A stretch of DNA of 64,000 nucleotides from Branchiostoma belcheri (GCF_001625305.1 NW_017803268.1:1965334-2029333), one strand, 5' to 3'. Shown: positions 1-13,649, counted from the first letter of the stretch. The notes: generated by a model not told the origin, from the sequence alone. Numbers and translations: made by a program.

Positions 1-2009
1 TTATTTAAACCTTAAAGCATTTCTGGGATGTCAGGAATTCTAAAATTTGACAACAGTAAGATTATTCAAACATTGTAAAGAAACGCTTCTGTTTCTGTAC
101 TAAAATAGAAACCGTTATGTGTAATTAGTGTGTTCTTTCACTTTCAGTTCTATTGTTGAATGGCACAACACTGCACAGCATATACATTTATTATTTATAG
201 TTATGAAACAATTGTGCACAGTGGGTACAGGGATAGACAGGATTTGTAAACAGACTATCATAGCCTTAAAAATGTACTGTATTTTCACAGAAATAATAAA
301 GAACTGTGTAGAACATGGGCCATCTTTCATGGTGCAAGAACTTAATATTCGAAAAGATATGATAAATTTTTTTTAGAATTTAATGCAATTTTCCAGGATT
401 CTTTCAAATGTATTCTGAAGAGAAAAACAAGTTTTGTGGAAGATGAAAAAATTTTGTAGAAAACATTGGTCATCTTTCGTGGTGCAAGCTTCAAGGGAAA
501 AAAGTTTAGATGCTTTTTGGAAATTTAAATCTCTCAGAACACTCTCAAATGTATTGTAAAGAAATGTTTTGAAATATAGAAATGTTATCCTCTGTATCCA
601 CTGTATTAAGCTTGACCACTCTGTAAATAATGTAAAGTAGAGAATGTCTGTTTTTGTTGCAACCCTATGTTTTACACCTTGCAGAGGCGAATTTTGCGGA
701 GGGACATTGAGTCTCCCGCCGCGCTGGTTCGATCATCGGCAGACGGCGAAGTTTTTGACACAGTAACGTTTTCCTCCATCTGTACTGAACTGTGCATTGA
801 ATCTCCCACATGCACATAGCTTTTACCTTGTGGCCGTTTTGAATGGTTGTTTCCTTTACCAGTGTATGTATGTATGGATGTGTAGACATGTGTTAAGCCT
901 CCTGTGTTTCTTTTCTCTCTTTAGCCAACTGCTAACACATCATTCACAAATGCTGGCCCTGCTAAATTCTTTGCTAATGCTTTGCGTGCCACAGAATTAT
1001 TTGTTCATCAAAATCTATTTGAGAAGGCTGAAAAAGAAAAACAAACTTACCAAAGAGTTACTGTTCTAGAAAATGTTCATTTTGTGTTATATTCCATTTT
1101 TGCAAATTTGACATGGGAAGAAAAGTGCTGGCAGGAGCAAAAGATTTTTTTTTCATTTGATACCGGGATAGTTCATGATTTTGCTTTTGCAAAATTTTAG
1201 TTGTATAAATTGCTGGCATTAGCAAATGATGTATTTTTTTTTTCAAATAACTGGTCACCATGTAAAGGCTACTAAAACCAAAGCTTCTCTTCTTTTATAT
1301 TGAAAATATTGGTACTTATAAAGTTGTTACCTTACCAAAGTTTTGTTAGCTTGGCACAATCTACGTTTCGCAGTTTATTTTGCCAGCCTGGAAGGAGCAT
1401 TTTAGTAATAAAAAAAGAAGTCTTTTCAGTTATGAGCCCTTAAAGCTAAGTGTATGATTGTGACCTGTGCTATAATACCATCTCATTTTCCTTCACCTGT
1501 CCCATCCCTTATGTCTGTCCTTCTACTCTCAAAGCTCCATCTTAAATATTTTCTGATATTTTCACCATGCCAAGTATTTCTCCTCTTATTTTAGACGACC
1601 ATGTGCCTGTACAGGTACACCATATAGTAGAGGTAGTTGCCATGTTATAAAGGTGATACTAGTAGGTGGTTAGTTGCTATTACAAAAAGCAAATTGCTAC
1701 TTCTCTGTGCAACTTACCAAACTGCAAAAAAATATATTTTGATTTCTTTTATCATATTGGTTTGTTATAAGTTCTTTTTCCAATTTAAAACCTTTATTTT
1801 ACACCTTTCTGTAGTGCATGAAAATTTAAACAAGGCATGACAAAAGTTCAAAGAGATTTTAGTATTTGACTACTTTTCAAAAAGTTGTATATTTGGAGAC
1901 CACATTTTTTCCTGTAGACACTAAGCTGTATTTGTTGGTATGTTTGTGGTTGTTTAACCCTCCCACTGCTGCCGGTGATGCTGACAGTTGTTGTGCCATG
2001 TCGTTGCAG
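1..2009 (+). other. Intron of the glutamate carrier gene; weak tandem repeats
   Basis: No exon of the missing carrier N-terminus (first signature, PIDLAKTR-like) could be found. Segments at about 20-90, 325-425 and 470-575 share a diverged unit (GGTGCAAG, then CAAATGTATTnTRAAGA). Nothing else is seen. Confidence 0.5.
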
Positions 2010-5000
2010 GGTCGGGGGTTAATCTGGTGCTGATCACGCCGGAGAAAGCCATCAAACTCACTGCCAATGATACCTTCAGGTTCTACCTGCGAACAGACAA
2101 GTACGGAAACTTTTTATCCTACGGCCACCACAATTTAATTTGTTGTTTCTCAGATTTTTTCAGAAAAAATATGAAGCAACAGGGTGAAATAAAATAAAAA
2201 AACAGGCCAAGGCACCCCATGAAGGCCGGAAATGTTATGATATGACCCATAAAATGAACATACCAGGCTGGTTTATAATTAAAACAATAGATTTTGAACT
2301 TTTCATTGAGCATTTTGCAGTTGATTTAGAACAATTTTTTTTTTTTTCAAATCAGAAAAAAATGGACAGGGCGAATCCGAGAAACAACAAATTAAATTGG
2401 TGTGGCCTACTGTACATCTTGACATTTTCACAATAGTTTTATTTTCATAGTTTTTATAGAAACCTTTCTACAGGAAATTCATGACACCACAAATATGCAT
2501 TACTACTGTACTACAGAATTATATCAACTTGACAAACTAGATCCCTATGAAAATAAATGAATGTACAGTAAGTTTTGTTGTCCATATATACATTATAATT
2601 TCTAGCACATATATGATATACTCACGTTTTATTGTAAAATTGAGCAGCTTAGTCTGCTGTCTCTGAGTACCTTGTTGCTTCCACGTACTGCAAAGTATTG
2701 TTTTTGCTGACTGAGCCATGGGTTTGTATGTCTGTGGATGACAGAATAGGTTGACAGTACATGCACATGGGTGGGGAAGACTGACAGGATCTCAAAAAGT
2801 CAAACTCTAGAAAATGGAGTAAACTTGAACTAAAAAAAAAACCTAAGTAGTGTCAATCAGAAGTCTGAAATCTGTACTTTTGGTGTGTTTTTTTCACAGT
2901 TGCCTTTGCTGTGTCGACCAAAAGTATCAAAACTTCATTATGGAATTTACCACCACAGATGAGCTTTCATGCTAATGACATTGTGATTTGTTGTTTTGCC
3001 CTGCAGAGGCCAGCTCCCGCTGTACCGGGAGATGTTGGCAGGGGGCGGTGCTGGACTGTGTCAGATGATCATCACCTCCCCCATGGAGATGCTCAAAATC
3101 ACGCTGCAGGATGCCGGCAGAATAAGTATGTTGTTCCTTCCTTTTTACTTTCTTAGCCTTTTTGCTAACCTCTGAAATTTCCTGAAACACCAATCATTTA
3201 AAATTTGGAAAGACACTGGGGATTTTGAAAATGTTATCAACTTGAAGCCTTGTATTTTGGGTTGTTCAAAGTCTGTACTTTTGACCACCTCTGCATACAG
3301 TCCAACCAAAAAATTCAAGGGACCAGCAAAAAGTGACCACTATGGCCAGGTGACCACTCATAATGCAGAGGTGACTGCTAGTACAAGTTCGACTGTATAG
3401 GGACAACAATTTTCTTTAATGACCTTGATCATGAGTGGTCACCTGGTTTATAACTGTACTTGTACAGGGTCGTTTGAAAAAGTATTCTTTGTTCTATTTT
3501 ATATTACGGTAGCAACTATCTTAAGATAGTTAACTTTAAGATGTCTTTCCAAGTTTAAATGACTGGTGTTTCTCTGAATGTCTTTACTCAGAATTTTCTC
3601 TTCATTGTTCTGAGACTTTAAGATAACATAACTGCAACACAGTGTTAACACTGACTAGTAATATGTGAAGTTGTGTTCTGTCCTGTTATTGCTGCTGGGA
3701 ATGTGAAATTGTGGGTAAGAATAACAATTCCCACCTTACGCATGTAATTCTGCATGTGTCGGGCTAAAACGATTGCCTAGCACTTGTGGGTGTAACTGTA
3801 TTTTGTAGAGCAAGACATAGACATTAGAGTAGAAATATACCTGGCATTGCATGTGGCCAGTTTGGCATGATCTTTGAAACTGCAAAATTCTTTTGGACTG
3901 AAATCCGTCTCTCTAACATTCTGTTCTAATTCTGAGGTGTGAACCTTCCACTCTTTTCAAGCTGCTTTCAAGAACTTCTTGAATGTTTTTCATTCACCAC
4001 CAAAAGCATGAAAAGTGTTAACTTGTATTTTTGCAACCTATTTGTGAAGTGTTTTGTGGTGCACAATATTGCATGAATGCACACTGCACTGTTGAGAAAA
4101 TAAAGTGCACTTTCCAAACCTTCCTCACAGTGTAATCTCTAAATTTACATCTTAAAACGTGTTTGGTTACCCACTCTATTGTTTTTTGCAACCCATTTGT
4201 AAAGTGTTTTGTGCATGTGGTGCACAGTATTGCATGATTGTGCACAAAAGTGCACCCTCTAAACCTTCCTCACCACAGTCCTATCTCTAAATTTACATCT
4301 CAAAACGTGTCTTCCAGAAACGCCACATGCAGTGTGTTAGTTTTAAGACGTAATCTGCCCTCTTACAGGTACGACAGGTCAAGGTCCTCAATTGTCTTCT
4401 GCAGGGGGAATCTCCGCGGCGCCCAGCCGTGCCTTTAGCGCCGTTGCCATGGCGGCCACGCCCCAGCGGATGTCGGCACTGAGAATAGCGTACGACCTGT
4501 TCAGGACCAAAGGTTTATCCGGGGTGTACAGAGGAGCAGGGGCCACACTTCTCAGGTAAACTTCTGTTTGTGGGACATTTGGAAGGATCAGCATGAAAAA
4601 AACTCTTTGAAGTAAGGGACTCTTTGAGAAGTCAAAATACTGTGTTTCAGTTTTTGTCCACTGGTATTCTTCTATTCTTTCGTCCAAAATGTATTCTTTT
4701 AGCTTGCCAAATTACAAGTTGCTAATAGTTATGAAGTGGAAATACCCCGGCTTTTCAAAGATAGACAGTCATAACTACAAACATGATGTGCAAAAAAGCA
4801 GTCACTCAAGCAACTGGATATGATTTTGGAAACGGCCAGACATTTCAGGTAGCATCCGCTACCTTCCATCAGTGACACCTTCAGCAACATTTCAAACATG
4901 GTGCTCTGGAAATTCAGAAAATATTCTCCAAATTGACAGAGGCTACCTTGGATACAGAAAAGGGACAATTTTGTACACAATAAATACAACTGTTTATTTT

Positions 5001-6122
5001 TATGTCTCAGATAAGCTTGTGCTGTTTTTGACTGTGGATTTTCCCTCCCCGTACAGAGACATTCCATTCTCCATGATCTACTTTCCACTGTTCGCCCACC
5101 TCAACCACCTGGGGAAGCCAGAGGGGGCGGCCACCTCACCCTTCTACTGGTCATTCTCCTCTGGCTGTGTGGCCGGGTGTATGGCCTCCGTACTGGTCAA
5201 CCCGATGGACGGTCAGTAACAGTTTATGTGCTTCTGAAAGTTCAAAGTACAGTCAAACCTGTATCAGTAACTACCTATGCATAAGGATCACCTGGCCATT
5301 GGTACATAGTCAAACTTGTGGCCATATCTGTGTAAGGAGCACTTGGCTATTGGTTTACAGTTAAATTTGTACTAGTGACCTGTTTATAAGGACCACCTGG
5401 CATTTGGTACATGGCCAAACTTGTATTACATGAAGTGAACACTTCTACAAAAGGACCACCTGGTCACTGGTACAGTCAAACTTGTATCAGTTACCATCTC
5501 TGTATAATAATCTTCTTGTATTGAGCCACTTTTTGGTGTCCCCTAGGTTACTGACAGTATTTTCTCATGGCCTCGAAGCATTACAAAACTTGTTTGTGGT
5601 AGTCACTTCTCTATACCATTCTCTCGAATGATCACTTTTTATGACAGGTTTTATTCTACATAACTTCTCATAAGTATAGTTTTGAGAAGAACAGATTTTT
5701 GATCACTAGATCAGAAAACTAATTTTAAATCTCTGATTTTCCCCCACCTTTAATTGTGAAGACGAGAATCCAAGATTTGACTGTACATTTATAGTAATGC
5801 AAGTTTTATTCTACACAGGAAGGCTGAATTTTTTATTGCTACATAAGACTATTAAGAGAACTAATTTGAAATATCTGATATTTCCCCACTTTTAGTTGTG
5901 AAGACAAGAATCCAGGTCCTGAAGAGAGCTCAGGGTGAGCAAACCTACAACGGCGTCGTGGACTGTGCCAAGAAAATCTGGGTGGCGGAGGGACCGTCCG
6001 CGTTCATGAAGGGAGCGTGGTGCCGCGTTCTCGTGATTGCGCCGCTCTTCGGTATCGCTCAGATGGTGTACTACTTCGGAGTGGGCGAATATATTCTGGG
6101 TATCGATAGTCAGTACTACTAG
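2010..6122 (+). CDS. SLC25A18/SLC25A22: Mitochondrial glutamate carrier, C-terminal part (5' exons outside window)
   Basis: Five exons join in frame: 2010-2100, 3007-3125, 4369-4555, 5057-5211 and 5896-6122 (TAG stop). They encode 258 residues. The translation follows vertebrate glutamate carriers GC1/GC2: TPEKAIKL in the first exon, [15 protein letters not shown] in the second, [17 protein letters not shown] across the third and fourth, and PMDVVKTRIQ then a [28 protein letters not shown] end in the last. The Px[DE]xx[KR] carrier signatures of repeats 2 and 3 are present. The repeat-1 signature and roughly 65 N-terminal residues must lie upstream, because the first exon starts in mid-codon after a splice acceptor. 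The family carries glutamate with a proton across the inner mitochondrial membrane. A MITE lies 22 bp past the first donor site. The gene converges on ATP6V1E1. Paralogue assignment (A18 or A22) is not resolved from the sequence. Confidence 0.93.
2123..2407. mobile_element. MITE, GGCCACACC family, copy 1
   Basis: Inverted ends (GGCCACCACAATTTAATTTG and its complement) are flanked by the direct repeat TAC at 2120-2122 and 2408-2410. At 285 bp it is a shortened member of the family found six more times in this window. It lies in a carrier-gene intron, 22 bp from the donor site. Confidence 0.88.
4028..4316. repeat. Tandem duplication, unit about 160 bp
   Basis: Two diverged copies start with TTTTTGCAACCYATTTGT at about 4028 and 4185 and end with AAATTTACATCTYAAAACGTG. 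They lie in a carrier-gene intron, just before the exon at 4369. Confidence 0.8.
4803..4900. repeat. Single arm of the CTCAAGCAACTGGAT fold-back family
   Basis: The sequence CACTCAAGCAACTGGATATG, followed by a GTCAGACRTTTCA-like block and CAGTGAC, matches one arm of the palindrome at 13172 and of the fold-back at 50901. Only one arm is present here. Confidence 0.7.
5247..5510. repeat. Tandem repeat, about five units of about 56 bp
   Basis: Units follow the pattern ACAGTCAAACYTGTATCAGT, then CTCTGTATAAGGACCACCTGG, then CATTGGTACAT. Related single copies lie near 3295-3470 and 36718-36905. It lies in the last carrier intron. Confidence 0.75.
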
Positions 6123-7021
6123 TATGTACAGTATGTACAAATGAATTATAGTGGTACATGGATATTTCTGTGTATGGGAAATTCACATTGGTGGCACCAT
6201 GAACATATAGGTTGATGTGTAACCGACTAATTGAAGGAATATGATGTTGTTCTCACTGAAGTGACTTCTGAACATAGGTGGAAAAAAATGGAAAAAATTC
6301 TATATATGTAATATGTCTGTAGACGAAGAAATATATATATTCTGTACATAACAAGTATTGTGGGTAAAAAAAAGTTGTTATTAACACATGGTCATCACAT
6401 TTTGTTGCAGTAGATAAGATGACAAGGTGAATCAGTTAAGTTGTCAAATGCTCAGAATTGTGAAGTTATGATTTGATGGTGGATTATATTTATTTCAAAA
6501 CAATATTGAAGGATTTTGTGAACATTTGTTTTTCTTCTTGCTTTTTTGGAAAAGGAGCTTTTTCTTTAGTAGAAGTTATATTTGTGCCAAGACAAAAATT
6601 CTAGCAAACAGGGTACTTCCTTCTTACAAAAGACACAGAAACTACTTTTCCAAAAAAGAAAATATTTTTAGATTGAAAGACGTACCACAGTAGATTGCTC
6701 TTTCACTGCCCTCCTCACAGTATCCATTATAAATTATTTAAGTGAATTGTACATTTTCGTAATGTATCGTCAAATTGTACCACCATTAAGTGCTTTCATA
6801 ATCGGCATATCTGCAATTCTATTTACAGGCACATTGCAAAAGATAGAGAGAATTCCATGGCCTCATTTGGTGCTTGTTAAGCAAATGTGTTTGTGAAAAT
6901 ATTGATGTACCATTGACCAAATTAGATGTTATATATCATGTATACTATAATACCAGATGCACTACGCAGGGTAGTTTGAAGTTAAGTGTTGAAAAGTGGC
7001 CTGAGTAATTGTAACTTCTAA
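6123..7021 (+). other. 3' flank of the carrier gene
   Basis: AT-rich sequence that probably includes the 3' UTR. I see no reading frame, RNA gene or repeat with support. Confidence 0.5.
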
Positions 7022-7390
7022 GGCCACACCAATTTAATTTTTTGGTTAACGGATTTTTCTAGAAAAATAATGGAGCGGGCGGGCGAAAAAAATGAAAAAA
7101 TAAAAAGGCCTAGGCATCCTATTATGGTCCAAAATGGTACGATAGGAGCCATGAAGTCAACACACCAGGCTGGTTCAAAATTTAAACAATGAATTTTGAA
7201 CTTTTAATGACACCATTGCATTGGAAGATGGAATAACTGTAACAACTAGGATGAAAAGGACTGTTTTCAACTGTTCAGGGCAAAATATGAGCATTTTACA
7301 GTTGATTCTGAATTTTTATTTTTATTTGCAAATCAGAAAAAAAAATGAAGGGGGCGAATCCGTTAACCAAGAAATTAAATTGGTGTGGCC
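7022..7390. mobile_element. MITE, GGCCACACC family, copy 2
   Basis: It starts GGCCACACCAATTTAATTTT and ends with the complement, flanked by TAA on both sides (7019-7021, 7391-7393). Its interior (GAGCGGGCGGGCG) groups it with the copy at 58115. The following 7394-8700 holds nothing else that I can support. Confidence 0.9.
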
Positions 7391-8699
7391 TAAGGTCAGG
7401 TTGTTGTGATTTTACCAGAGTTCCACCGATCCTATGTCCTGATTTTTCGCTGCTGGAAAATTGAGCAATGAAACATCCATTTTACACCGGTGATGTTCCC
7501 TTGAATATTAAGAGGTATGAGGTGCAAAAGAACAGGCAAGGCAGCTGAGTTTTGGACCAAAAAGTGTGAAAATTCCCCAGCAAAACAACAACACACTAGA
7601 TACGCCTGGCAAATTTCATTTGAGGAATAATATTTCTCTTACAACGTACCGAAATTCCCCCAATCGCGGTGGAGTCAAATCTTCGGAGGATGTGTCCTTC
7701 AGAATCAAGACTGTGTCTTTGCCATGTTATTGTCATAGATATTGTATTGTGGAATAATTTCACAGATTTTGCCACTTTGTGAGAACATAATTGTTTGTGA
7801 GAACATAATTGTAACATCGTTGAAAAGATTCATTCATAATTGTAACAGTAATTTACTGGTATGTTGCCTAATATAAGCCATTGAACATTCAGCCTGACAT
7901 AGAAAGAAAATGTAAAGTAGTACATTGACAATGAGCATAGTGTATTGTTAGTGTTTCAAGCTAATGCTTCTTAGTGTTTCAAGCTCTGTGTGTTAAACTA
8001 ATTTAAAAAGAGTATGGGTATATCCAGAGTTGTTGCCATAAATACATTTGTATGACGGCTTGATATTGTGCCCTAGGTTTATGCATATCATGCATACAGT
8101 GTGCCCTTAATGATACTTGTACGTACAGGTGTACTTGTAGTTTTTCTTCTCAAACTATATCAGCGCTCACAGATGAGATGAGATACTAACTGTTGCTCTG
8201 CAAAGTATCAAGTTTAGTTGTGTAGAACTTCTCATGTCACTAGAAAATTCTGAGAATGCATGAAAAGTTGAAATAAACTTCTGTCCATAGAAGAAGTGCT
8301 TGAAAGTACGAAAGGAAGCGGCATGATTGTTGCTCTGTTTCCAAATGATCCAATGTGGTACTTGAGCAATACACAGACTTGTAGTAAGAAATGAATGATT
8401 TCTTAAATCATAGATCACTGCCGACTATTCTCGAACAGATCCACATTTGAGAGGACTTTTCGTTTTTGTAGTCTTTAGGATTGAGAAATGAAAGACTAGT
8501 GTTCAATTGGATGATGGTTGTGTTGTAATAAAATCTTGTAAAAATGGATGGAAATCAGTCTTGGTGTGAGTCATTTCATGTAGCAAGTATTCAGTTGGAG
8601 TTATCATAGATCTATTTCGATTTGTTTTCCTTACGAAGATATTCAAACAGTTTTCTGAAACAATAGGTGTAATATATAACTTAATATATTTCTTTTAAC

Positions 8700-11600
8700 A
8701 CTGTGTTATTTGTAAAGAAATGTCCCCAAAAAAGTTAATGACTACTATGAATGACAATGGTAAAAAAAAGCTTTTAAGATACCTTAGAAATCAAAGACAC
8801 AAGGGTACACAGTCAAAAGTGACTGACTTTCATAAAAGACCTCGATTTTCCTCAGTTTTCGAAGGCCCATATGTCACACCATCTACTGAAACTGCACAAA
8901 GCTAAAATGGCAGAAATATTGACAAAAAAGCTCCATATTCAGCCACCCGTATAAGCCGTTCTAGTAATGTTTGCCTCAAAATTAAATGATATAAAGCTAA
9001 AATGGTTCTTTCCCGATAAATCAGTGATACTTAGGTAGTCAGGATGAGCCCCAAGGTCAAGAACAAGAGCAAGAAAGACCTGGACTAAAACCCCCATAAG
9101 AGCCCATCGCGTTTCCCCACTCGCGAAATGGCCAAATCTGGGAATGAGCGAGGCTTCGTTAGTGAGATACGCGCCTTTTCGGAACGGGGGCCTGAAAACG
9201 GGGGTGTGATAGGGGATGAATATCCGCTTTGTTCATTTTAGAAAAATCAAACTTTTGCCATTTTTCGGCCCCCTTCTTTACAGAATATACTCCTTACGAT
9301 CTCTATTAAATACTTCGTTAATATCTTCTCCCGAACTACCTCCATTCCTGAGTTACACGCAAAAATGCGTTTTTGCGATCAGCTGATCGCTTGCAGAACG
9401 TGCTCTCAGCCTTGCAGAAGCCAACTTTTCGCCGTCGGATACATTACCATATGAATGAAAACCAAGCAGATGTCAGCTAGTGGGGCATATTGTGACTTAC
9501 TCTTAAAGGGATTGCTACAGTCTACGCTGAAATAATAAATAAATACACTCACGTCGGAAGCAAACTGACGGACAACGATGGTATTGTGATATTCTATGTG
9601 GCATAAACTTGTCAGTATTTATATTAAAGTCTGATGGAATGTGAGTACATGTCATATGTATATGTATACAAGGTTACCATAGTGTTACACTGTAGCTGAT
9701 TTCACGCGTTTAAAAAACTTGTAAGCGGTACTGGCAAGCCCAGAACCTCTTGCCAACTTCAGGCGGCCATACAGTTCCCTCCACGGATACAACTCGAGAC
9801 CCTCCTTGAAAAGAAATCGCCTCTCTACCCCTAGAAACAAGCGTTGTCCCGCTAGAAGTCTGTGCAGGACTGCCAGGAAATTAGGACTTTGCAGACGGTC
9901 TCACAGCGACACCTAGCAGCTCATATCAAAACGCAGTACGAGACCAGTCGTCTGGTAAATGCATGGTGGTAAGTACAATGGTGAGGCAACGCCCACCCTG
10001 GTAAATGCTGGTTGGTTGAAAACATTATGACGTGATGAGACGGCCATGTTGGCGGGAAGCGACGAGTGGGGCGACGAAAATTAGGTACAAAACCGTGTAT
10101 TAAAGTCACTCTATGTAGTTTTTTGACAATACAAAAAGTATATTTTTTATTCTTTTCTTTACATAGTACATTGGCTTAACCCATTAGTATTCCAAAATTA
10201 TACTCCACAGCAAAAATACAACATCCTTGCTCCTTAGAAGCTTAGAAAACTGTGAATGATCTTCTATTCAACCTCTGGCCAAACCACACATATGGTATTG
10301 TCCACTCCCAGTGGTTTGACCTACATCCCAGTGGGGTGTCAGTTGATAGCTTACCAGTTTCTGAAATACCTAATCGTTTACCAGATTTTTTATCTCTTTT
10401 GAAGGGATAATGACCACAGTTTATTCATGCCCAACAAAATACTCTAAGTTGATAATTATATTCCACCACATGTGAAAGATATGAGTTTTTTCTAAGGAGG
10501 GTATATCTTGTGACATCTGCCCCTGTCTATCAAGCCTGGCATGCCCGGGCCAATTAGCCACCCCAGGGGGCAACCCCTGTATGTTGTTGTTGTTGTTGTC
10601 CTTAGCAAACCGGTGGCACCGGGAACTGAAGAAGGACTGTTTGAACGGACAAAATATACGAAAAAAATGTGAAATAATGACACAAATGTGTTGAAAAGTG
10701 ATAGTAACTGCTAATAACACCGAAATTCAGTATAATTAGAATATTTCAATTTTTTGCGCAAAAAACTACATACAGTGCCTTTAAATCGTGACTTGTAACG
10801 CTAACAAGTTCCAACTGCACAAGAAAGGTTCAAGACATAATATTCAATGTGTATCAGGACAAAGACACTGCATACTAACTGTCTATGTACATTTTATTAC
10901 TTGGAATGTAGGCCGTCTTTGACTGCAAGATGCTTTGCAATTTACCTGCAGTATTGATATGAACTGCTAGAGGTCGCTGTGAGACCGTCCGCAGAGGCCC
11001 GGTTTCAAGTTTCATAGTTGTGATACTACTATCCGCCACTGGAGGGCGCTTTTTTGACACCGTAAGACTGTCGTGTGTGATGATAGGCATAGGGATAGGG
11101 ATTTGTAATACCCGGAGTGACTCACTGAGTTCATAACATAAGATTTTGTAGTAAATACATGGAGAATCGTCAGGGTGATACGGCTTGGATCTCGCGACAA
11201 GTTCTGAGCCTGGCTTTACAATTACGTGTGGGCGGGGCATTGCCTAACACTGTATCATAAATTGGTACGCACTCACACTACATTAGACCCAGGACATTTT
11301 ACATAATACCTGGTGACCAGTTTATGCCACATAAAATATAAGATTACATCATCATTATCCGCCATTTTGCTTCCATTGAAAATACGTGTATTGTAGCGTA
11401 GACTGTTGAGAAATTAATGATATTCCCTCCTGACATCTGCTTGGTTTTCATTCATATGGTAATGTTTCTGACAGCTAAAAGTTGGCTTCTGCAAGGCTGA
11501 GAGCACGTTCTGCAAGCGATCAGCTGATCGCAAAAACGAATTTTTACGTATAACTCGAGAACGGAGAAAATTCGGGAGAAGATATTAAGCAAGTATATAA

Positions 11601-12230
11601 TTGAGACCATAAGGACTATACTCTGAAAAGAAAGGCTCCGAAAAATGCCAAAAGTTTGATTTTTCTAAAATGAAAAAAGCGGATATTCATCCCTTATCAC
11701 ACCCCCGTTTTCGAGCCCCCGTTCCGAAAAGGTCCGTATCTCGCAAAGGAAGCCTCGCTCATTCCCAGATTTGGCCATTTCGCGACTTGGGAAACGAGAT
11801 GGGCTCTTATGGGGGTTTTACTCCAAGTCTTTCTTGCTCTTGTTCTTGACCTTGGGGCTAGCACAGACTACCAAAATATCACTAATTTATCAGGAAAGAA
11901 CCATTTTAGTCTTATATCTTTTCATTTTGAGACAAAAATTCCTAGAACGGCTCATACAAGCGGCTGAATATGGACCTTTTTTTTGCCAATATTTCTGCCA
12001 TTTCCATGGGTTGCCCAGTTTCAAAAGATGGCATACGCTTTTTTTTTTCTTTTAAAAGATGAGGAAAAACAATGCCAATCATTTAAATAAGTCAGTGTTG
12101 ACTTGGGTATTGCCTGTGTTTTTGATTTCTAAGGCATCTTGAAAGTTTTCAAGTTGAAATTGTCTTCGTGGTAGTGGTCAATATTTCTAAAATCACAAAT
12201 GAAAACCTTGTATAACTTTCTGCATTTCTT
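8700..12230. repeat. Very long imperfect inverted repeat, arms about 1.25 kb
   Basis: The left arm (about 8700-9950) and right arm (about 10900-12230) are reverse complements with scattered differences and small indels. Matching anchors include CAAGAACAAGAGCAAGAAAG (9059) against its complement near 11830, GATCAGCTGATCGC (9379) against 11518, and GACGGTCTCACAGCGAC (9895) against its complement near 10973. No long reading frame is present. The loop carries a TTAA-flanked element. It may be a long-TIR transposon remnant or an inverted duplication. Its ends are not sharply defined. Confidence 0.85.
10104..10780. mobile_element. TTAA-flanked MITE, copy 1
   Basis: Ends AGTCACTCTATGTAGTTTTT and its complement are flanked by TTAA at 10100-10103 and 10781-10784. 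The interior is nearly the same as in the element at 28957. The TTAA target suggests the piggyBac superfamily (inference). No transposase is present. Confidence 0.88.
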
Positions 12231-13138
12231 GTCACATTAAAAGTGAGTTTTTTCATTTGTGGTTTGCTTGATGTTAAAACAAAAATCCAGCCTTGATAAA
12301 TGTCTTCATCCACATATTTATTCTGAGACACAGCAGAAAAAACACATTACTGTAACATCACGAACCGAAAACACAGGACTGGAACTGGAATGCTTTGTTT
12401 GCCATCTACAGTCACAGAGACAAGATGATGCTCAACTCCTGGGGATCAAGAGGAAAATATCTAGAGATTTCTAGTGTTACACTGAAGGGTTGTTACACTG
12501 GGTATACAGAAATAGATTCACAAAGTAAGACTGTAGTCAAGGCAAAGAACAGAAGTCTGAAGGTAATACTGTAGCAAGAAAATAATATCCTTGGTAATAA
12601 TCTTGGGTCAATCTGAAACATTTCCATAATTCCATCCTTTCTTGCAAAGATGTTTCATCATACAAGCACATTACAAAAATTACTGACAGTAACGAAATAC
12701 TGTATTGAATAATTCTGGGATGTAAAAGACAATCTTGCAGTAAGTCCACATTCTACAGTAACTATCCTTACTGAATTTGCTACGTGTGCTAAGGGAGAGG
12801 CTAAAACATCCTGAGTTACAGTACAGCAACTACATGTACATGGTAAATCAGTATTTTAAAGGCAACACTGTCTGCTTCTTTGTAAACCATTCCTTGGGTA
12901 TCGCTAATACCAACAGCAGAGGTAGGTGACCGTAAGTGTAAGTACATGAAGTACTAGTATTGTTCGAAGCTACCTTACTTATCTTTTTGACAAAGCCTTA
13001 ATTGCAGGGGACACAGTATTTTTCCTAATAAACATCATTTCACCATTCTTTACCCCCATGTCTTAGCAATTGTACCAGGAAGTGATTTTCTGAAGTGCAA
13101 GTCTAGAGGACCTCTTTCATCAAACTGAGAAAGAATTC

Positions 13139-13649
13139 GTCGATGAAGGTTAGACATCCAGGTAATACGATATGCCAAAAAACAGTTACTCAAGCAACTG
13201 GATATGATTTTGAAAACGTCAGACGTTTCAGCTAGTATCCACTAGCTTTCGTCAGTGACTGAGAGACCAGAGGGGAAAGCAGGTTTATATACACAACCTG
13301 TTGATTGATATGCAAATAAAGTGAAGACAAATTTTTGGAAGTCGAAAAAGGAACAAAAGTCAGACAAGTCAAGACAAGATGATGCAAACAACACTTAAGC
13401 TCCTGTCCTGTATAACAGGAGCTTTCAGACTAATTTGCATCATCTTGTCTTGACTTGTCTGACTTTTGTTCCTTTTTCGACTTCCAAAAATTTGTCTTCA
13501 CTTTATTTGCATATCAATCAACAGGTTGTGTATATAAACCTGCTTTCCCCTCTGGTCTCTCAGTCACTGACGAAAGCTAGTGGATACTAGCTGAAACGTC
13601 TGACGTTTTCAAAATCATATCCAGTTGCTTGAGTAACTGTTTTTTGGCA
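13139..13649. mobile_element. Fold-back element with a perfect 217-bp palindrome
   Basis: 13172-13388 and 13434-13650 are exact reverse complements by my reading, around a 45-base centre that itself folds (AAGCTCCTGT / ACAGGAGCTT). The 13-bp sequence TGAGAAAGAATTC occurs at 13126-13138 and again at 13650-13662, which fits a target-site duplication. No coding potential. The flanks at 12231-13125 and 13663-14433 hold no gene that I can support. Confidence 0.9.

Noticed and set aside
665..889. Candidate carrier exon after ccttgcag at about 674, and another after ctctttag at about 922
   Set aside because: Neither translation resembles the missing N-terminal carrier repeat.
10421..10720. 99-codon minus-strand frame, with a similar frame at 29397-29729
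   Set aside because: Both lie within copies of the TTAA MITE and include a TTG/ACA run; the frame is not kept between copies over its length.
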